The position numbers and the translations under genes were made by a program. From NCBI GenBank assembly GCA_963978905.1, contig OZ022258.1, forward strand, positions 37,633,282 to 37,697,281: a stretch of DNA of 64,000 bases. Direction: 5' to 3'. Positions within the stretch are counted from its first letter, which is position 1. The number at the start of each line of letters is the position of its first letter. A model generated the notes under the pieces. That model had not been told where the DNA came from and did no database searches. It was given only the letters and a program-made list of their open reading frames with translations. Positions 12,089 through 25,591 of this stretch are shown piece after piece. The stretch is from Trichostrongylus colubriformis. Its lineage: Eukaryota > Nematoda > Chromadorea > Rhabditida > Trichostrongylidae.

Positions 12089-15000
12089 GTGAGTGCCTTC
12101 AAAGGGCTCGTCATTATGGAAATTTTTTTGTTTACTTGTGCTTTGACTATAGTAGCTAAAAAGCTTTGATTAGCATAGCTTAAAAAGCTCCTTTTCGTTC
12201 TCTTTGCTTTTCCTAGCTGATGACTATTTCACCTTTTTTGTAACCTCCGGAGTACCTGGTCGAGAGATTCGGTTTCCAATCTCGGAAGCAGTCATCTATT
12301 AGAAACGCTTTGCACTCTTATCCATAGCGAGTGCCATGGCCACGACAGGGTAAGCACCAGAGATCTGTTGTGTCAAGTGGGAGTATCAAAGACCACCGTA
12401 TTATTACTGGCAAATGACGCGAAAAATCAAAGAAATAGAACTATTTTCCGGCAAGTCGTTGTATTAGTCTATTTTGCTTTCATGACCATACTGGCACTCC
12501 AAAATGCTTCTGTGGTCACTCTCATTATTCCTTTCCTTTTGTATTAACTCCAATAACATGCACTACAGCATCTTCTTCTTGTATCCTATCGCATGGCATC
12601 ATCTCAGCTGTGCTACAGAGCTTTTCTCCTATATACTCTATCTGGCTTAATTTCATTTTCCTTCACCTCATCACAGCGACAGCAAGTGCTGCTTTTAGGC
12701 AGAAAGTGGGCGTGGTTTTAGGGTAATGCGTGGAAAGGAGTCGACCTTGGGGTCAAGGTCAGGCATGGGACGAGGGATCTTCGAGGGGAAGCTCGTACCT
12801 TGAATTATCCTTTATAACCACCCTTTTTTGAGGAGATTTCGGGCCGGAACAGCTGTCTTCAAAATAAGTCGCACACTAGATAATCATACGTAGTACTGGG
12901 GAGAATGCTATATCTACGAAACAGCTAGTCCCGGATGCATTGGCTAGGGAGGGGTCGTATTCATCAAGAAAAATTCCCCATCCCGGTCTTGACCCCAGCG
13001 GAAAGCTTTAACCTTAGTGTTCCTCCAGTCTAAAGTTAGTGGGATACTTGTTTGAATTGAAGTGCAAATACTGGAACTAGTCAGATTGGAAAGTTGAGTA
13101 GGCCTAGTCTGAAAAGTACTGATCACTAGCCATCATCTTAGGGTGAGAAATATGTGTAAGCTTTCAAATACTAGTGAATTGTGATGGGAGGATGCTTACA
13201 AGGTCGAAACTTGGACGAGGCTTCAAGAATCAAATGAGAATACACCTTGGGTGCGTAGTTGAAGACAGAACGCTCGTGATGTTATGGTGCTTCCGATGAA
13301 AGGATGCCCCGGTTTGTTTTGATTGGGTACCATCTTATTCCCTACTTTTCGGGGTGTTGTAGGATAAGTAAGTATTTCAGCCTTCTTCAAAGATTGAAGA
13401 GATTCACGCGGGAACGTGAATTGTTGTAAGGTAACTTCATAAAACCGTTGCGTTCAATCCTACGTCAGAGGGATTGTTATGGCAATGGCGCCACAATGGG
13501 GAAAGGTATGCGCGCTAGGCGTCAAGGGTCAACCAATGCCGGGTGGTTTCGCGTATTGCTGAGGTCTCACCCGCTGTTCACCGTTTGCCGCAATACTCAT
13601 ATGTCCGCGCACTTGCCAGTTGTAATTGAAGATACCAGATATTCCATCCTTCCGCGTTTCTGCTCGCATTACCATTTCGTCGTTGCTCTCGCAGTGCCCT
13701 TTTCCATGTCGTCCTACCTGTTTCCCTGCTTTTTCCGGAATTTCTTTACATTTAACCCGATCCAGTTGCTTTTTCTTTACCTTTATACCTAAAGGAATCT
13801 TCACTCAAATCTCTTAATGTTTCTATCTTTGAGATTTCCCTGTTGAAGTGTTGGTACCGGGCCAGTTTTAGTTTGGCTGCCAATCGATATTACTCGACCT
13901 TGTCATGCCACCAGTTCTATTATTATAACCATCCGTTACGTAGTGTTGGGCGCATCGAACTCGCTGTTAACCTATTTTTCAATCACTACCATGGTTCACC
14001 GTGAAGAACCTACCAATATTTGCCTTTCTTGAGACGGAACCTAGTGGTCATCCAAGATAATTCAATGATTCTGCCAACGGTGCTACTTATCGCTCTACAA
14101 TTTCATTTCTAATCGAATTAGCAGGGCGACAGAATGTCTGGGTTGCATCTCAGCACAATTAGAATTTGAGGTGCACTTACCGACTTTGTCCACCTTCCTC
14201 TCCCCCTCCCCTCCCTGTTTTCAGTGAGAAACACAACACACAAACCCATCGGGTCACAGGGATGATCCTCCGTCGCCGTTCCGCTCTGTTTCTGTCGGTA
14301 ATCGTCATACCAATAACGAAGTAATCCTCGGATAACAAGCACCGCTGCCTCGCTTTGATCACGTCCACTGGCAAAACACGCACGATCAATCGCTTTCGTT
14401 AATCTTCCCTCTCTTCCACGTCAGTTCCAGCTGTCAGTACTCGTTCACATCTGACAACTTGTTCGGAAACTTGCTGTGCCTTGATGCCGCCTCGCGCATG
14501 GGCTTAATCGCGTATTCAATCACAACTTAAAACTAACCGTGTCTTTCTACTAAACGCCAAAATTTTATGCTGATCCATAACTCTTTGTCGAAGAAAGGGC
14601 AAGCCTTAGTCGTCAGTAGTCCAGTGCGAGAATGGCAGTGGTTTCTGTGGTGGGCGGGATCTATGAGATTTCGAGAAGTTTGACCCACTTTTTTCTTTTG
14701 TCTATCCTGTAGCGGTAGCGAGATGAGGGGACCCAACGGAACGCTCCGCACTTTAATTGACATCAAAAAGCGAGAAAAACAATGAAGCGGTCACAGTTGG
14801 CCAGTGACATGGGATGCGCCAAGCATTTTTCTTCTACTCGGAACCATAGCGACACTTGAATGCACTACGGTTTATGTATGAAAATCAGTCACTGGTGGTA
14901 TCGCTCCTATAAAAGAAAAGAAGCTTATATCCGCCTTATCGAGTCTGTTTAAGGGTTCGTGTGCTCTAATTTTTCTCTACCAAGGAAAGATAGGTACATC

Positions 15001-17167
15001 TCCCCTAAACGTTGCTTCTTTAGCCTTGCAAACATGTGGTCAGCATCAAATAGCTCGTGTTAATCGTGAGATAGAAATGACCTTGCGATTACTTCCATGA
15101 TTCTGAGAAATAGTTTAGGCTTCATCGTTTCGTTTTTTCAGACTTGAGTTCTGCCACAATTTCGATGCTTCCTCTCGTGGAGGGATGGAGGGAGTGATTT
15201 GATAAGCACTTGAATTACTGATTCAGCTAAAAAGATGAAATAACCAGTAAGATGATATGAGTGCTTAACAACAGTGTGAGACTCCACAATATTCATTCAA
15301 AATTTCCAAAAAACCCTCAAAATTCTCAAAAATTTTCTGAAATATCCGCTGCATTTGGGTGTTAATCTTTCAGTTTCTATTTTCTGATGGACACTAGGTA
15401 CTACGGGTAATAAAGGTGGCAATAACAAGCCATAAGGGTGCACGTCAAAGATGAAGCAACTACGTATGATGTTTGCAGTCATGTGGTTAAAATTTTTGAT
15501 GAACATAACATCACTTAACCTTTAACAAATAAATAATAAATAAAAGAATGAATAAGTAGATAAGACAATCAAATACATAATTTAAGAAGTTACATTTCTA
15601 CCCTCCCCTTCTTCTGCAAATGCTCTTCATATCCATTTCCTGAGCTGCCAGATCATTTTGCTTTGGAAAGCAATTTATTGTTGGTTTGAGCACCAGCTTC
15701 ATCTACAGTATGCACCTCCTTGTGACAGGCTATTTTTGAGATTTTTATGATCCTCTCGTTCCTTTCACAGCTTCCACATTGAGTATTAGCTACGGTACTG
15801 GAATTGTAAGCGATCTTTAGAAAGGGTAATGAATAATAGAAGAATGAAAACTGTAGAGCCTAGAACTTTACTACCAGGATCAAGTACGATAACCGTCCTA
15901 ATTGTCTGAAACAAAATGAAATAGCGCGGATCCGTTTTTTGTTTTTTCATTATAGCTCTATTTATGAATTATACCCTCTAGAATTTGAATTACTTGGCTT
16001 TCCTGAAGTTCTCATGTAAGCGAAGAAAAAGTCGATTTGTTATTCAGTCGAGGGACAGCCCTTTTGGGAAAGCTGGCATTAATCGGAAGGAGTCGTTGCT
16101 TAGAAATGCACATTATATATTCTGACAAATACATGGTCTGTTTTTTTTCGTATTTAAATAGGATATCTATCCAAGGGTTGCTGCCAGCGGGCGCATTTTC
16201 CTGCTGATTATAACTACAGTGACAGCGGCTCGCTAATCAGTGCCCATTTGCACTTTGCGGAATTGAAATTATTGAAGTCGAGATTTTCTAAATTCTGAAA
16301 CCACCATCGCCTTCGTCATTTTCTTTCGAACCATTACGGCAGGTATTGTATTTGATTACCCGTTGAAGCATACCCTCTCCTATCTTAGCAGTCAATCCTC
16401 ATAACGGTTTAGATGTCTTTCGATCAATTATGCAAATCATTAGCCACTACTTGAACCAGTCATCGATAAAAATTTTGGAGCAGTAGGTCTGAAAAGAGTA
16501 GCCGTTGTGCTGAAGTCATGGAATAATTGCCTGTGATTGTGAATTTCAGACTATCTGAACTTGCCTTTACCAGGTCACATTTTGGCTTCCAATGCAAGCT
16601 TCATATATCCATTAGCAGTGGAGCATGAAATTCATAAGTGGAAACATTTATGTGGAGCTGAAATGACAGTGTGAATACAATGGAGACTAGAACTCAGCGA
16701 ATGAAATTGCTTGGATTACTGCTCATTCAGATCGCTCCTTGCTCTTTTATTCTATAGAAGTTATCCCGTTATAGGCTAAGTCCATCATCAACAACCACAG
16801 TGAACTTCTTTGCTGTCTGTGACTCCTTTAGTTAATGTATTTAACTGCGGGTTACGTAGGATGGTTCTGAGAGGCGGGCCAAAGCTTCGCCTTCCAAAGG
16901 GCTTCCTTTTTTCGATTATTCATCATACCTTCGCCTTAATTTGTCAACAACCAAGCTGATCCGTGATTTACGAACAACACGGAGTTTCACCATCAGCCAT
17001 TCAGTGCTTTCACTTCAGCCATGCAGTCAAGGGAGGCGTGTCAGGGCTATCCCTCTGCTTTGTCTTTCTTCCCAAATGGTCACAGGGACAATAGTGAGCT
17101 GAGAAAATGTGAACGTTTTTTCTAGATTTAATCGAGAATTCGCATTCTGTGGCTCACAGTTATCGAT
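12089..17167. other. Presumed intron (left part of the 17-kb intron)
   Basis: No exon recognised. A stretch near 15.93 kb resembles the fold-back element at 20.7 kb (GCGCGGATCCG followed by a T-rich run and a TATAGCTCTATTT segment) and may be a decayed relative. Confidence 0.4.
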
Positions 17168-17181
17168 CAAAATTAATATTA

Positions 17182-18417
17182 GGATAAAAATGATAAAGTG
17201 TTTGGCGTTGATCAATCCCTTCCTGGGATGCGCCGCACATTCTAGTTCCATTTAAGGGTGGGGCAAAATTACGGAAACTAAACTGGTGCTACCCAAAAAC
17301 CTTATTTTAATTCGAACAAAAACATAATCATTACCGATTTACTCTCCAGAAAAAACTGAACAAACAGTACTACTTTTTTTTGAAACCATCTCAATTTACT
17401 TGGATACAGGCTCGAAGACGCTTCGAAAACGCGTTGACCCTGGCGAGAAGATAGCCTTCGTCCAACTCATCCCGTGCTTTCTCCAGTGCTGCCTTCGAGT
17501 AATTAAGGCCGGGATGGCTGGGTTGAGCATGCCTTATGCTCGAGGACACTCTATACAGAGAAATCGAGTGGGTTGAGGTCCGGTGAACTGGGAGACCATT
17601 CATCAAAGGCAATGAAATCTAGGAAAATTTCCTGCAGCGTTGGTTTCTGTTCCTTAAATTTCCTGCAGCGTTGCTTTCTGTCTTTTTGCTGTCGGCAGAA
17701 AGAAACTGTCCTTCTCCTTGCTTGTGTGCCTTCAGTTTTCAAGTGATCTTTCACAATCCTGCCCATCTGTCACGTGTCCTGCCCATCTGTCACGTGGAAA
17801 TCGACCTTTCTTCGCCATCTTCCGAAGCGACCGCAGTGGCTTCAAACGCAGACGATCACGCACTCTCTTGATGTTAGCCCTGATCGTGACAGAAGTCGGT
17901 CTTCCACGTCCTGGTCGGTCGGAAAGGTTTCCTAGTTCTGTAAACGTTGCGATTGTTTTCGATACAAGACTTCTTGATACTTTCAGACGACGGGAAATGT
18001 CAATCGCTCGGAGTCCTTGATGGTGCAGGTAGATGATGGAGTTCCGGTGAGGGGATGGCCTGGCATTTGACCGAAGATGAAATTTTTTGTGCTGTTTAGC
18101 AGAGAGGGTTGCCTCGATTAAGAACAAGCAAGAGCTTCCCGAATGGGAAAAGCGCCTCAGGGGTCAAAGTTCCCGCGCCCGCGCCTTGTTTCTGTAATTT
18201 TGCCCTAGTGAAGGTGATGTGGCCTATACAACGACTTGCGGTGGCCAGCCGATGTGCCAGTCAGTGCTTTTATCCTCCCAGACGAGTCTGGTACCAACTC
18301 GCCGACCCCGGAGGGATGGAAGGCTTGTTTGGCCCGGGCGGGCGTTGATGCGGGATTTGATCTACCCACCATGAGAGTGGGGTGTGCGCCACCTGTCACT
18401 ACACCTCCGCCTTTATC
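17182..18417 (-). mobile_element. tRNA-derived SINE, family 1, interrupted by a Tc1-like element
   Basis: Flanked by a perfect 14-base duplication CAAAATTAATATTA (17168-17181 and 18418-18431), the mark of retroposition. On the minus strand it starts with a tRNA-like head (GGCGGAGG.. with GATCAAATCCCGC as a B-box-like element) and ends in a GATAAA-rich tail. A Tc1-like element is inserted in the middle; without it the SINE would be about 0.3 kb, like the copy at 27.2 kb. Confidence 0.88.
17255..18206 (-). mobile_element. Tc1-like transposon with internally deleted transposase, nested in a SINE
   Basis: Terminal repeats carry GGGCAAAATTACGGAAAC (left) and its near-complement GTTTCTGTAATTTTGCCC (right), with TA at the edges. 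Minus-strand reading gives an N-terminal helix-turn-helix (about 18,127-17,820) with HQGLRAIDISRRLKVSRSLV and GRGRPTSVT. Further on, at about 17,610, is SPSSPDLNPLDF, the Tc1 motif around the second catalytic Asp, and then the C-terminal helix. The middle that carries the first catalytic Asp is missing and frames shift, so it is non-functional. Confidence 0.88.
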
Positions 18418-19311
18418 CAAAATTAATATTACCCTATGTAAACGTTGTTTGTAACAGAACAACACGTTCATAGTGGTTTCAGATACATTTCCATACCCTT
18501 GTCTGGGTTATATGCCGCTCATTATATTTTATTTAGTAGATGCATCGGTGCTGTAGAAATCTCGTCCATGCCTGGTGCTTCGCCCATCTGAAGTAGCAAT
18601 GGGACGCCTCGTGACTTATTTGGGTCGATCCCTTATGGGATATGATGTAGATCAGAGCTGAAAACCCGACCCAAGCTCTCGTTTTCTTGGCGAAGTTAAT
18701 ATGTCGGTGAAAACCAGGTGTAAGCGTAGACCTTGCGGTTGTGCGCAGTCAGCCGTTGTCGTCTTCTTTTTGTGTGTCGGCTTCTGTTCCTATGGCCCTG
18801 ACCTCCTTTGTAGTTCGAACCCCAAACAGGGTGTTCGATGGTGCCAAAGCGTTCGATTGATTCGACTCAAACTGTACCGTCGTTGTTTTCAGTTTCAGGG
18901 GAGTCACCTCGCTAACGGATATTTCCCAGCGTTCCGCAGTCAGAAGGTTTAAAAGTTTTTGAACTTGAGTGCTTTTTTCCATGAAGAGCGTATACTCCAT
19001 GGAAATTCAAATTCTGTTCACTTCATGCAGCTCACCTCCTCAGAACAACGGAAATGTGTTAGTGGTAGTATAGGTGCGAAGAATTGCAAGAATCGTATAG
19101 TTGGAGCTTGAAGCCGCATTCCCACACTTGCGCCATCAAGCGAAATTGTACGGAAATCGAATACAGCTCTTGGATCAATCACAGAACGGTTTGGTTTATA
19201 ACACACATTCACAGTACGAAATTCCAGTCCTCATCTAGATCTGCCCATGACATTCACCATATTCACATAGTCCTTTAGCCATCGAGTTATTTAGCAACCA
19301 ACTACCGACGC

Positions 19312-19590
19312 GGCGGAGGGCGTAGGGCTGAGTGGTGTAGTGAAAGGTTGCGCGCATTCTTACTCTCATAATGTGAAGATCAAATTCTGCAGACCCAGGA
19401 GCAGCCAAGCCTTATGTACCTCGGGGGTCGGTGAATCGATGCAAGTCAGGTCTGGGAGGATAAATACACTAACTTATACATCGGCTGGTCCCGCAAGTCA
19501 TCAGATATGCCAAATCGCATTCACCTGCTGCCATGATCCTGAATGGAACTAGGATATGCTGCGCATCCCAGAGGCTGCGTTTTTCCGATT
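19312..19590 (+). mobile_element. tRNA-derived SINE, family 1, diverged copy
   Basis: Plus-strand copy of the same SINE: tRNA-like head with GAGTGGTGTAGTGAAAGG and AGATCAAATTC, then GGTCTGGGAGGATAAA, TACATCGGCTGGTC and CTGAATGGAACTAGGATATG. It is more diverged than the copies at 17.2 and 27.2 kb. Target duplication not seen. Confidence 0.78.
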
Positions 19591-20698
19591 AGACCATCTT
19601 ACAGACTTTCGTGGCTGTGGTTCGTAAAGCACCTATGCGGCGTAATACTGCATGACCCAAGATTCGATTTCGGTCGCACCCACTGCAAAAGTACCACTGC
19701 TGCGGTGTCGCTTCTATCCCCTTTTTTAAGAATTTGACAAACGTGGTGTGCATTCGAAAGTTAATCCCAGTTTTTCGAGAACTTCAGAGAACTGCACTCG
19801 AAGCTTACAAGTTAAACGCTTGAACCATTGACAAACACTTTAGGTTATTACTTCAATTAATGAGTTGTAGAAATGAGACAACGCGCTCAACAATAGAATG
19901 CGACTGCGGTAATCATGGTCTTATGGTAGTGCTGAAAGCTGTCAGTGTTCATTGAATTCTTTGCACTTCCGATTGGAGGCGTAACGAGCCACGCAGACCT
20001 ACTCCTCGGAGTGTCACCTCAAAGCGGCTAATCACTATCTAGCATTTTATATATAGGTGGGACCGGAATGCGATAAGAAAGTGAATCTTGATAAACAATT
20101 ACTCTTAGGGCTATTCGTTGACCTCCACATATGTCCTGCCGTCAAGTATCTTGTTGCCCTTACTCCTACCTTTAATGAACTGTCGACCTTTAGAACAATG
20201 CTCATGGTCCATTCCATCAACACTTCGCGAATAAGAAGGGTGTGTGCGAAGTGGTCACTTGTAAGACGAACTCTCTATTGAATTCGCCTAAGCGTGTTGT
20301 AGGTGGCGCCTGCGGCTTTTAATTTTCAAATCCTATTTTCCCTTGTAAGAATACATTTTGATCATAGATATGTACATGAACCTTCCATTATGCTGTGCTG
20401 GCGTACCATTTTTCTGCAGCTTTTTTTTCACTGATACCAAAAGGATGGGCGTCCTTTTTCGATTGAACCAGTCCTCTCCTGCGCCATACATGTCTTTTCG
20501 TATTGTCCTCGGGGAATTGATGGAAGTGGTCATTCGCTATTAGATTTGCAGTGTTGAAATGGCCATAAAACGCAATTCTCCCACATAGTCCCCTCATTAT
20601 GGAGACTCGTCACTTAATCCACTAAATAATTTGAGGTTTTCGCTCGTTAGCCCTCGAATAACTAGAATTTTTACATTTTTGATATCCGTTCTATTGAC

Positions 20699-22577
20699 TA
20701 CAATACCCGCCTTAAGTTTTCAAAAGAAAACACGGAAAGCGCGGATCCGCGTTTTTTTCGCTTTTTTGCTGTAACTCGGTTTGTTTTGTCTCAATCTCCA
20801 TATAAATATACATTAATCGAATCAGCTCACCGAGTTCTATAGAATGGTTCCTTCAAACCTTCAAAAAGCTAACTTTTTATGTACTCGCATGCACGAAGTG
20901 CCAGTGGGCACTCACCTGCGAGCGACGCGCGCTATAATTATGGCCAGGAGGCAAATCTGCCGTCAACATACAAAACTCAACAAATTACAGGGATACTATC
21001 CTTGTCAAAACTAAATTAAAAATAGTTTTTTAATCTTTGATGGTGGTATTTTATTAGGTGTCACTTCACCCAGTATGCTGTAGTAGTCACCATCTGATTA
21101 TTCTTCAAATAATTAAATTTTCTTGAACAGCGGTCTTATCTCATCCAGGGAAAAATTCAGTGTACCGGTTGAGTGTATCACAATTTATTTATTATAAAAA
21201 CCATGATCACAAGTGAAATTATCGATCATTTTCAAAAGTTTTACCGTTCAACTCTGTCTGACCCCTCAACCTCATAGCAATTAGTAAGCCCACTGAGATC
21301 TCCCAGACATATATTGATCGGCCTTCCACAGTGATATGCCACTGCATCAACTAAACAAATTGGATAACATGGTAGTTTTATGCGAAAGGCGTATGTTTCC
21401 ATTGTCTGTTTTCAGTTTTCTCAAGAAGGCATAAATCGAAAGATATAGAAGGGTGCTTTGCACAACATAAAAGATTCAATTGATCTATGTTTGAAATCCA
21501 TGATCATAAGTAAATTTTTCAATCCTCAAAAGTATGCACCCTTAGGTTTTTTACTGCAATACTTGTTTTCTACTTTTTACTTTTCATAGTTTTGAAAACT
21601 CAAATGCAAAATGCTTTTCAATAAATATTATTAGTCCACTGATAGTTAACTGTCAATAATTGCAATGCAAAAGGCATGATGCCCTCCTAATCTCACTATT
21701 AAAAACGGTTGCCCTTTCCTTGAGGTGCGAAGAGCGTCCTCTGATAACTGGCAAAAGAGCTATTTGGTTCGACATTCAAACCTTGCAGTCGGTTAGAGGC
21801 TCTATATGAACCATGTATGAAGGAAAGGGATCTTTCATATTGTTTTCGATTTTCTTTTTAGAGAAAATTGAAAGCACACATTGAACATATATGCACTTCG
21901 CATAAAACTACCATGTTATCCAATTTGTTTGGTTGATGCAGTGGCATATCACTGTGGAAGGCCGATCAATACCTGTCTAGGAGATCTCAGTGAGCTTATT
22001 AATTGCTATGAGATCGAGGGGTCAGACAGGGTAGAACGGTAAATATAATTTTACTTGTAATCATGGTTTATAATAAATAAATTGTGATACACTCAACCGG
22101 TACACTGAATTTTTCCCTGGATGAGATGAGACCGTTGAAATTCAAGAAAATTTGTTTTCTTTTTGAACAATAATCAGATGGACTACTGACTACTATAGCA
22201 TACTGGGTGAAGTGACACCTAATAAAATACCACCATCAAAGATTAAAAAACTATTTTTAATTTAGTTTTGACAAGGATAGTATCCCTGTAAGTTAATGAG
22301 TTTTGTATGTTGACGGCAGATTTGCTTCCTGGTTATAATTATAGCGCGCGTCGCTCGCAGGTGAGTGCCCACTGGCACTTCGTGCATGCGAGCACATAAA
22401 AAGTTAGCTTTTTGAAGGCTTGGAGGAATCATTTTATAGAGCTCGGTGAGCTGATTCGATCAATATATATTTATATGGAGATTGAGGCAAAACAAACCGA
22501 GTTACAGCGAAAAAACGATAAAAATGCGGATCCGCGCTTTCCGCGTTTTCTTTTGAAAACTTAAGGCAGGTATTGTA
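20699..22577. mobile_element. Large fold-back (long inverted repeat) element, 1.88 kb
   Basis: Two arms of about 690 bases (20,699-21,390 and 21,893-22,577) are inverted copies with few differences. The outer ends read TACAATACCCGCCTTAAG and its near-complement, with TA at both edges, suggesting Tc1/mariner-type mobilisation. The 0.5-kb centre holds a weaker inverted pairing. No ORF of note. It sits within the 17-kb intron of the PALS1-like gene model and, if transcribed, would fold into a long double-stranded RNA. Confidence 0.93.
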
Positions 22578-25500
22578 GTGCCAAGCTAAAATCATTATTC
22601 AACACAGAGTGAAAATGAAACCTTAATATGAGGCATATGAGTTACTTTTACCAACAATTTCGAGCACCTGCGCTAATCCCAGCTTGACCTTGTTTGGCCT
22701 TCTCGCGGAGTTATGATTGGTTCAGCTCCGCCCGTAATCGCGTGAGCCATGTTGACTATGTATTGCTCTATTAGAACGGAGTTTTCTTCTATTCTAGCCT
22801 TATCAATCACTGACCTATTGATTGGGTCACCTTGAGAATTGACCATTTGAATTATGAATTGTCAGTACCTCAGTGCAGTAATTTATTGATTAAGTCGGGC
22901 GAAAATCAAATTTGCAGCCGTAGAGGTGAAATGTGATATGGGTTCAAAAAAAAGGCATTGGAGGCCTATAGAAAAGAAGGGCCGCTCGATAGTCAAAAGT
23001 CTCCCGATTGATTTGCCACACGTGGTAGCTGGCAAACTCGGTCTTACGCAGGTTTACGGCTCTTTCACGGTTTCCCACGCCGGACATGATTACGCTTTCA
23101 TTTCCATGAGGAAGCTGTGGTTGCTAGCGTGAGCGGAATGACCGTACGCACCATGTAAGTCTCGCGACTTAAAGACAGTGATAGGGGTAATGTGGGTAAT
23201 GGGAACTCCTAATGTGGGTCATGCAAATGAAAGGTAAGGGTCTAAAAAGATTTTATGCGGCGAAATTCCCGATGAGAATGAGTGCCTCAGGGCTTCACAA
23301 GAGCCGTCTCTTTCAACAGCCACCACTTGTTTCATGGCAGCCCGCTCCTTTTTCGGGACTGCCCGCCCCTTTGGAGTATAAACGGCGGGGAGAGGATCTT
23401 ATTTCTCGGGTTAACCGTTTCATTCGGTTATTTCTCCACTACTGTACTAATGAGCACCTCGACCTTCATACTTAATGATACTTCCATATTCGACCCGAAT
23501 TATCCCTATCACTGCCAATAAATCGTCCGCGGAAATTCGAATTTTTTATTACCCATTACTACGGGCCACATGCAAGTGCTGAGGGTATAGGATTCCTCAT
23601 AACTGACTAGCTGCTGATATAAACTACTCTCAACCGCGATGGACCAAATCAGATTCCTGGCAGAAGAACTAGTGAATGAATCAGCTTCACAGTCTCTCGT
23701 GGTGCTCGTAGGAGGTTGCGTCCTCTCAACCTCATTCTAATGTTGAACTGCACTTAGTAAAGGCACAAAAGTAGTCCTTCCTATGTAGTACCGCTAAACT
23801 GTCAGCAATCTCAGTCATGTGCGAGATCGTAGTAGCTGCAGGAAGTTGTGAAAGCACTGTCCAAGTTGTCTATGTGAGGCGATTAAGTCATCCCACCCAC
23901 TCCTATACAAACAGCGGCGGTGATGTGTGCGCTTCCGTGTGCAGTCTCACGATTGTCATTTGCTGACCATTCGCGTCAGGCTGTCATTCTTCCAATTATT
24001 TACTTTCCACACTGAATAGTCAAAGAGCTGAATACCTGCGTCCCTTGAACTGTGCTCTCATGGAAAAGCACGCGCTTGTGGTGAGCAGTGGTCGATGATA
24101 CCTATGGTCACTTCTTTCTGATCTTTTGATTCTTTTGAGGCATCTCATGGCTTCCTGAATACTCGCTATGAGGTTGAACTGGTTCCTACGATAAATTGGG
24201 GAAATCGAAAGCCTATCATGCATTCGCTGTTTGGAAAGTCATTGTAGCTGAACAGGGGGAACGGTGTGGTCTTACTGGAAACGGCCATGTGAGGAGGATC
24301 CCCCCTTAGCAGACGCTATTCCCCATTCTCCATTTCAATGTCAAACAAATTCACTTTTATTCAACATCAAATACGACCCCTCCGTTTTCAACCGATCAAA
24401 ATTCACCCTTCTGTACCAAAGACATCCTAAACTTTATGCTGGTTAGGGGAAGAAAATGTTAGGTTAGGGAATTTTCAAAATGTCCTTTGTCATCTCTTTC
24501 ATTAAGCCGTCCCGCGCTACAGTATTCTGGAACTGGTGTACTGATTGCTGTTACTCTCTTAATTCTGCATTTCAAGGTACAAACAGCCACTACGTTCCTA
24601 TTGCATGTATTATGTTGCTCAATCATTTGCTGATATGACACGATTTCAGTGGCCCATCAGTGGCCCTTCTGTTGTTTTAGGAGGGATGCATTTTGTTACC
24701 CGATGCCAGAGATCTTTTCCAGGATGCCTTTAATCTTGTGACTGAAATTTGGCCACCGAAAGATCCCAAACGGTGCTTGGGAAAAATTTGGCCCGAAAAG
24801 CGCCGTTTATAATCACCATAATAACCTCGGCAAGCGGCGAGCAAACGACGGGGTAATTGGTCGGAATGATAAAGGTAGGAGTCCCACTATCATAAGTACA
24901 AGTAGGAAACTTGGGGATATCGCCAGAAGTTGTCGTAGAATGTAAAGTAGTGGAACTAATGGAATAGCAAAACATATGCAACATCTCGAATGGGCAAGCA
25001 ACAGTGTGCAAGAATATGAATTAAAGATATCATGAATATGTATATGTGCTAGCCAGTTTCCTGCGGTTTTCCTTGCTCATGCCCATCGTTGCTGTATCGC
25101 AAAAGTTGAGAGCTAACAATTTCCACGAGTAATGTCCCTCCACTCACGATCTCTGCGACGTCGCCCCTACGAGTAAATAATCCTGTGACCCGCTGTCTGT
25201 TTGTTCGTTTGCTGAGTAATCGTTCGCTTCCTTTGGAGCTAGTTCGTCCTTCCTTATCAGCTTGTCATTGACTCGTGTATGTTCGTCATCTTTCGGCTTT
25301 ATGATTACATTGTCTTACCCTTCGAAGAGTAACTGCCAGTTGAGCCAGGGCTCTCCTCGGGGTTGAGGTCAACATTCTGAATCGATTCCTCCTCAATCCC
25401 AAGGGTTTGTTGGTCTACTTGGTAGGTTACTACTCTCTGCATCACCAAAGTACCAGCGAACTTGCTATCTTACTGAAGTAAAGCAAACACTAAAATCTAT

Positions 25501-25591
25501 CGATTTCTTTCTCACTACGTCTCATTTTTCTCAAATGGGCATTCGTTGTTCGTTTCTGAAAACTTTAGTGATTGTTTTTGACATTTTGGAT
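22578..25591. other. Presumed intron (central part)
   Basis: Contains a reversed R3-like fragment at about 23.38-23.53 kb. No coding exon or other element recognised. Confidence 0.4.

Noticed and set aside
13448..13804. Overlapping ORFs of 114 (+) and 91 (-) codons
   Set aside because: Neither resembles a known protein and no splice chain reaches them.
20699..22577. Fold-back considered as a CRISPR-like or regulatory array
   Set aside because: It is a single long inverted pair with TA edges, with no spaced direct repeats, in a eukaryotic setting.
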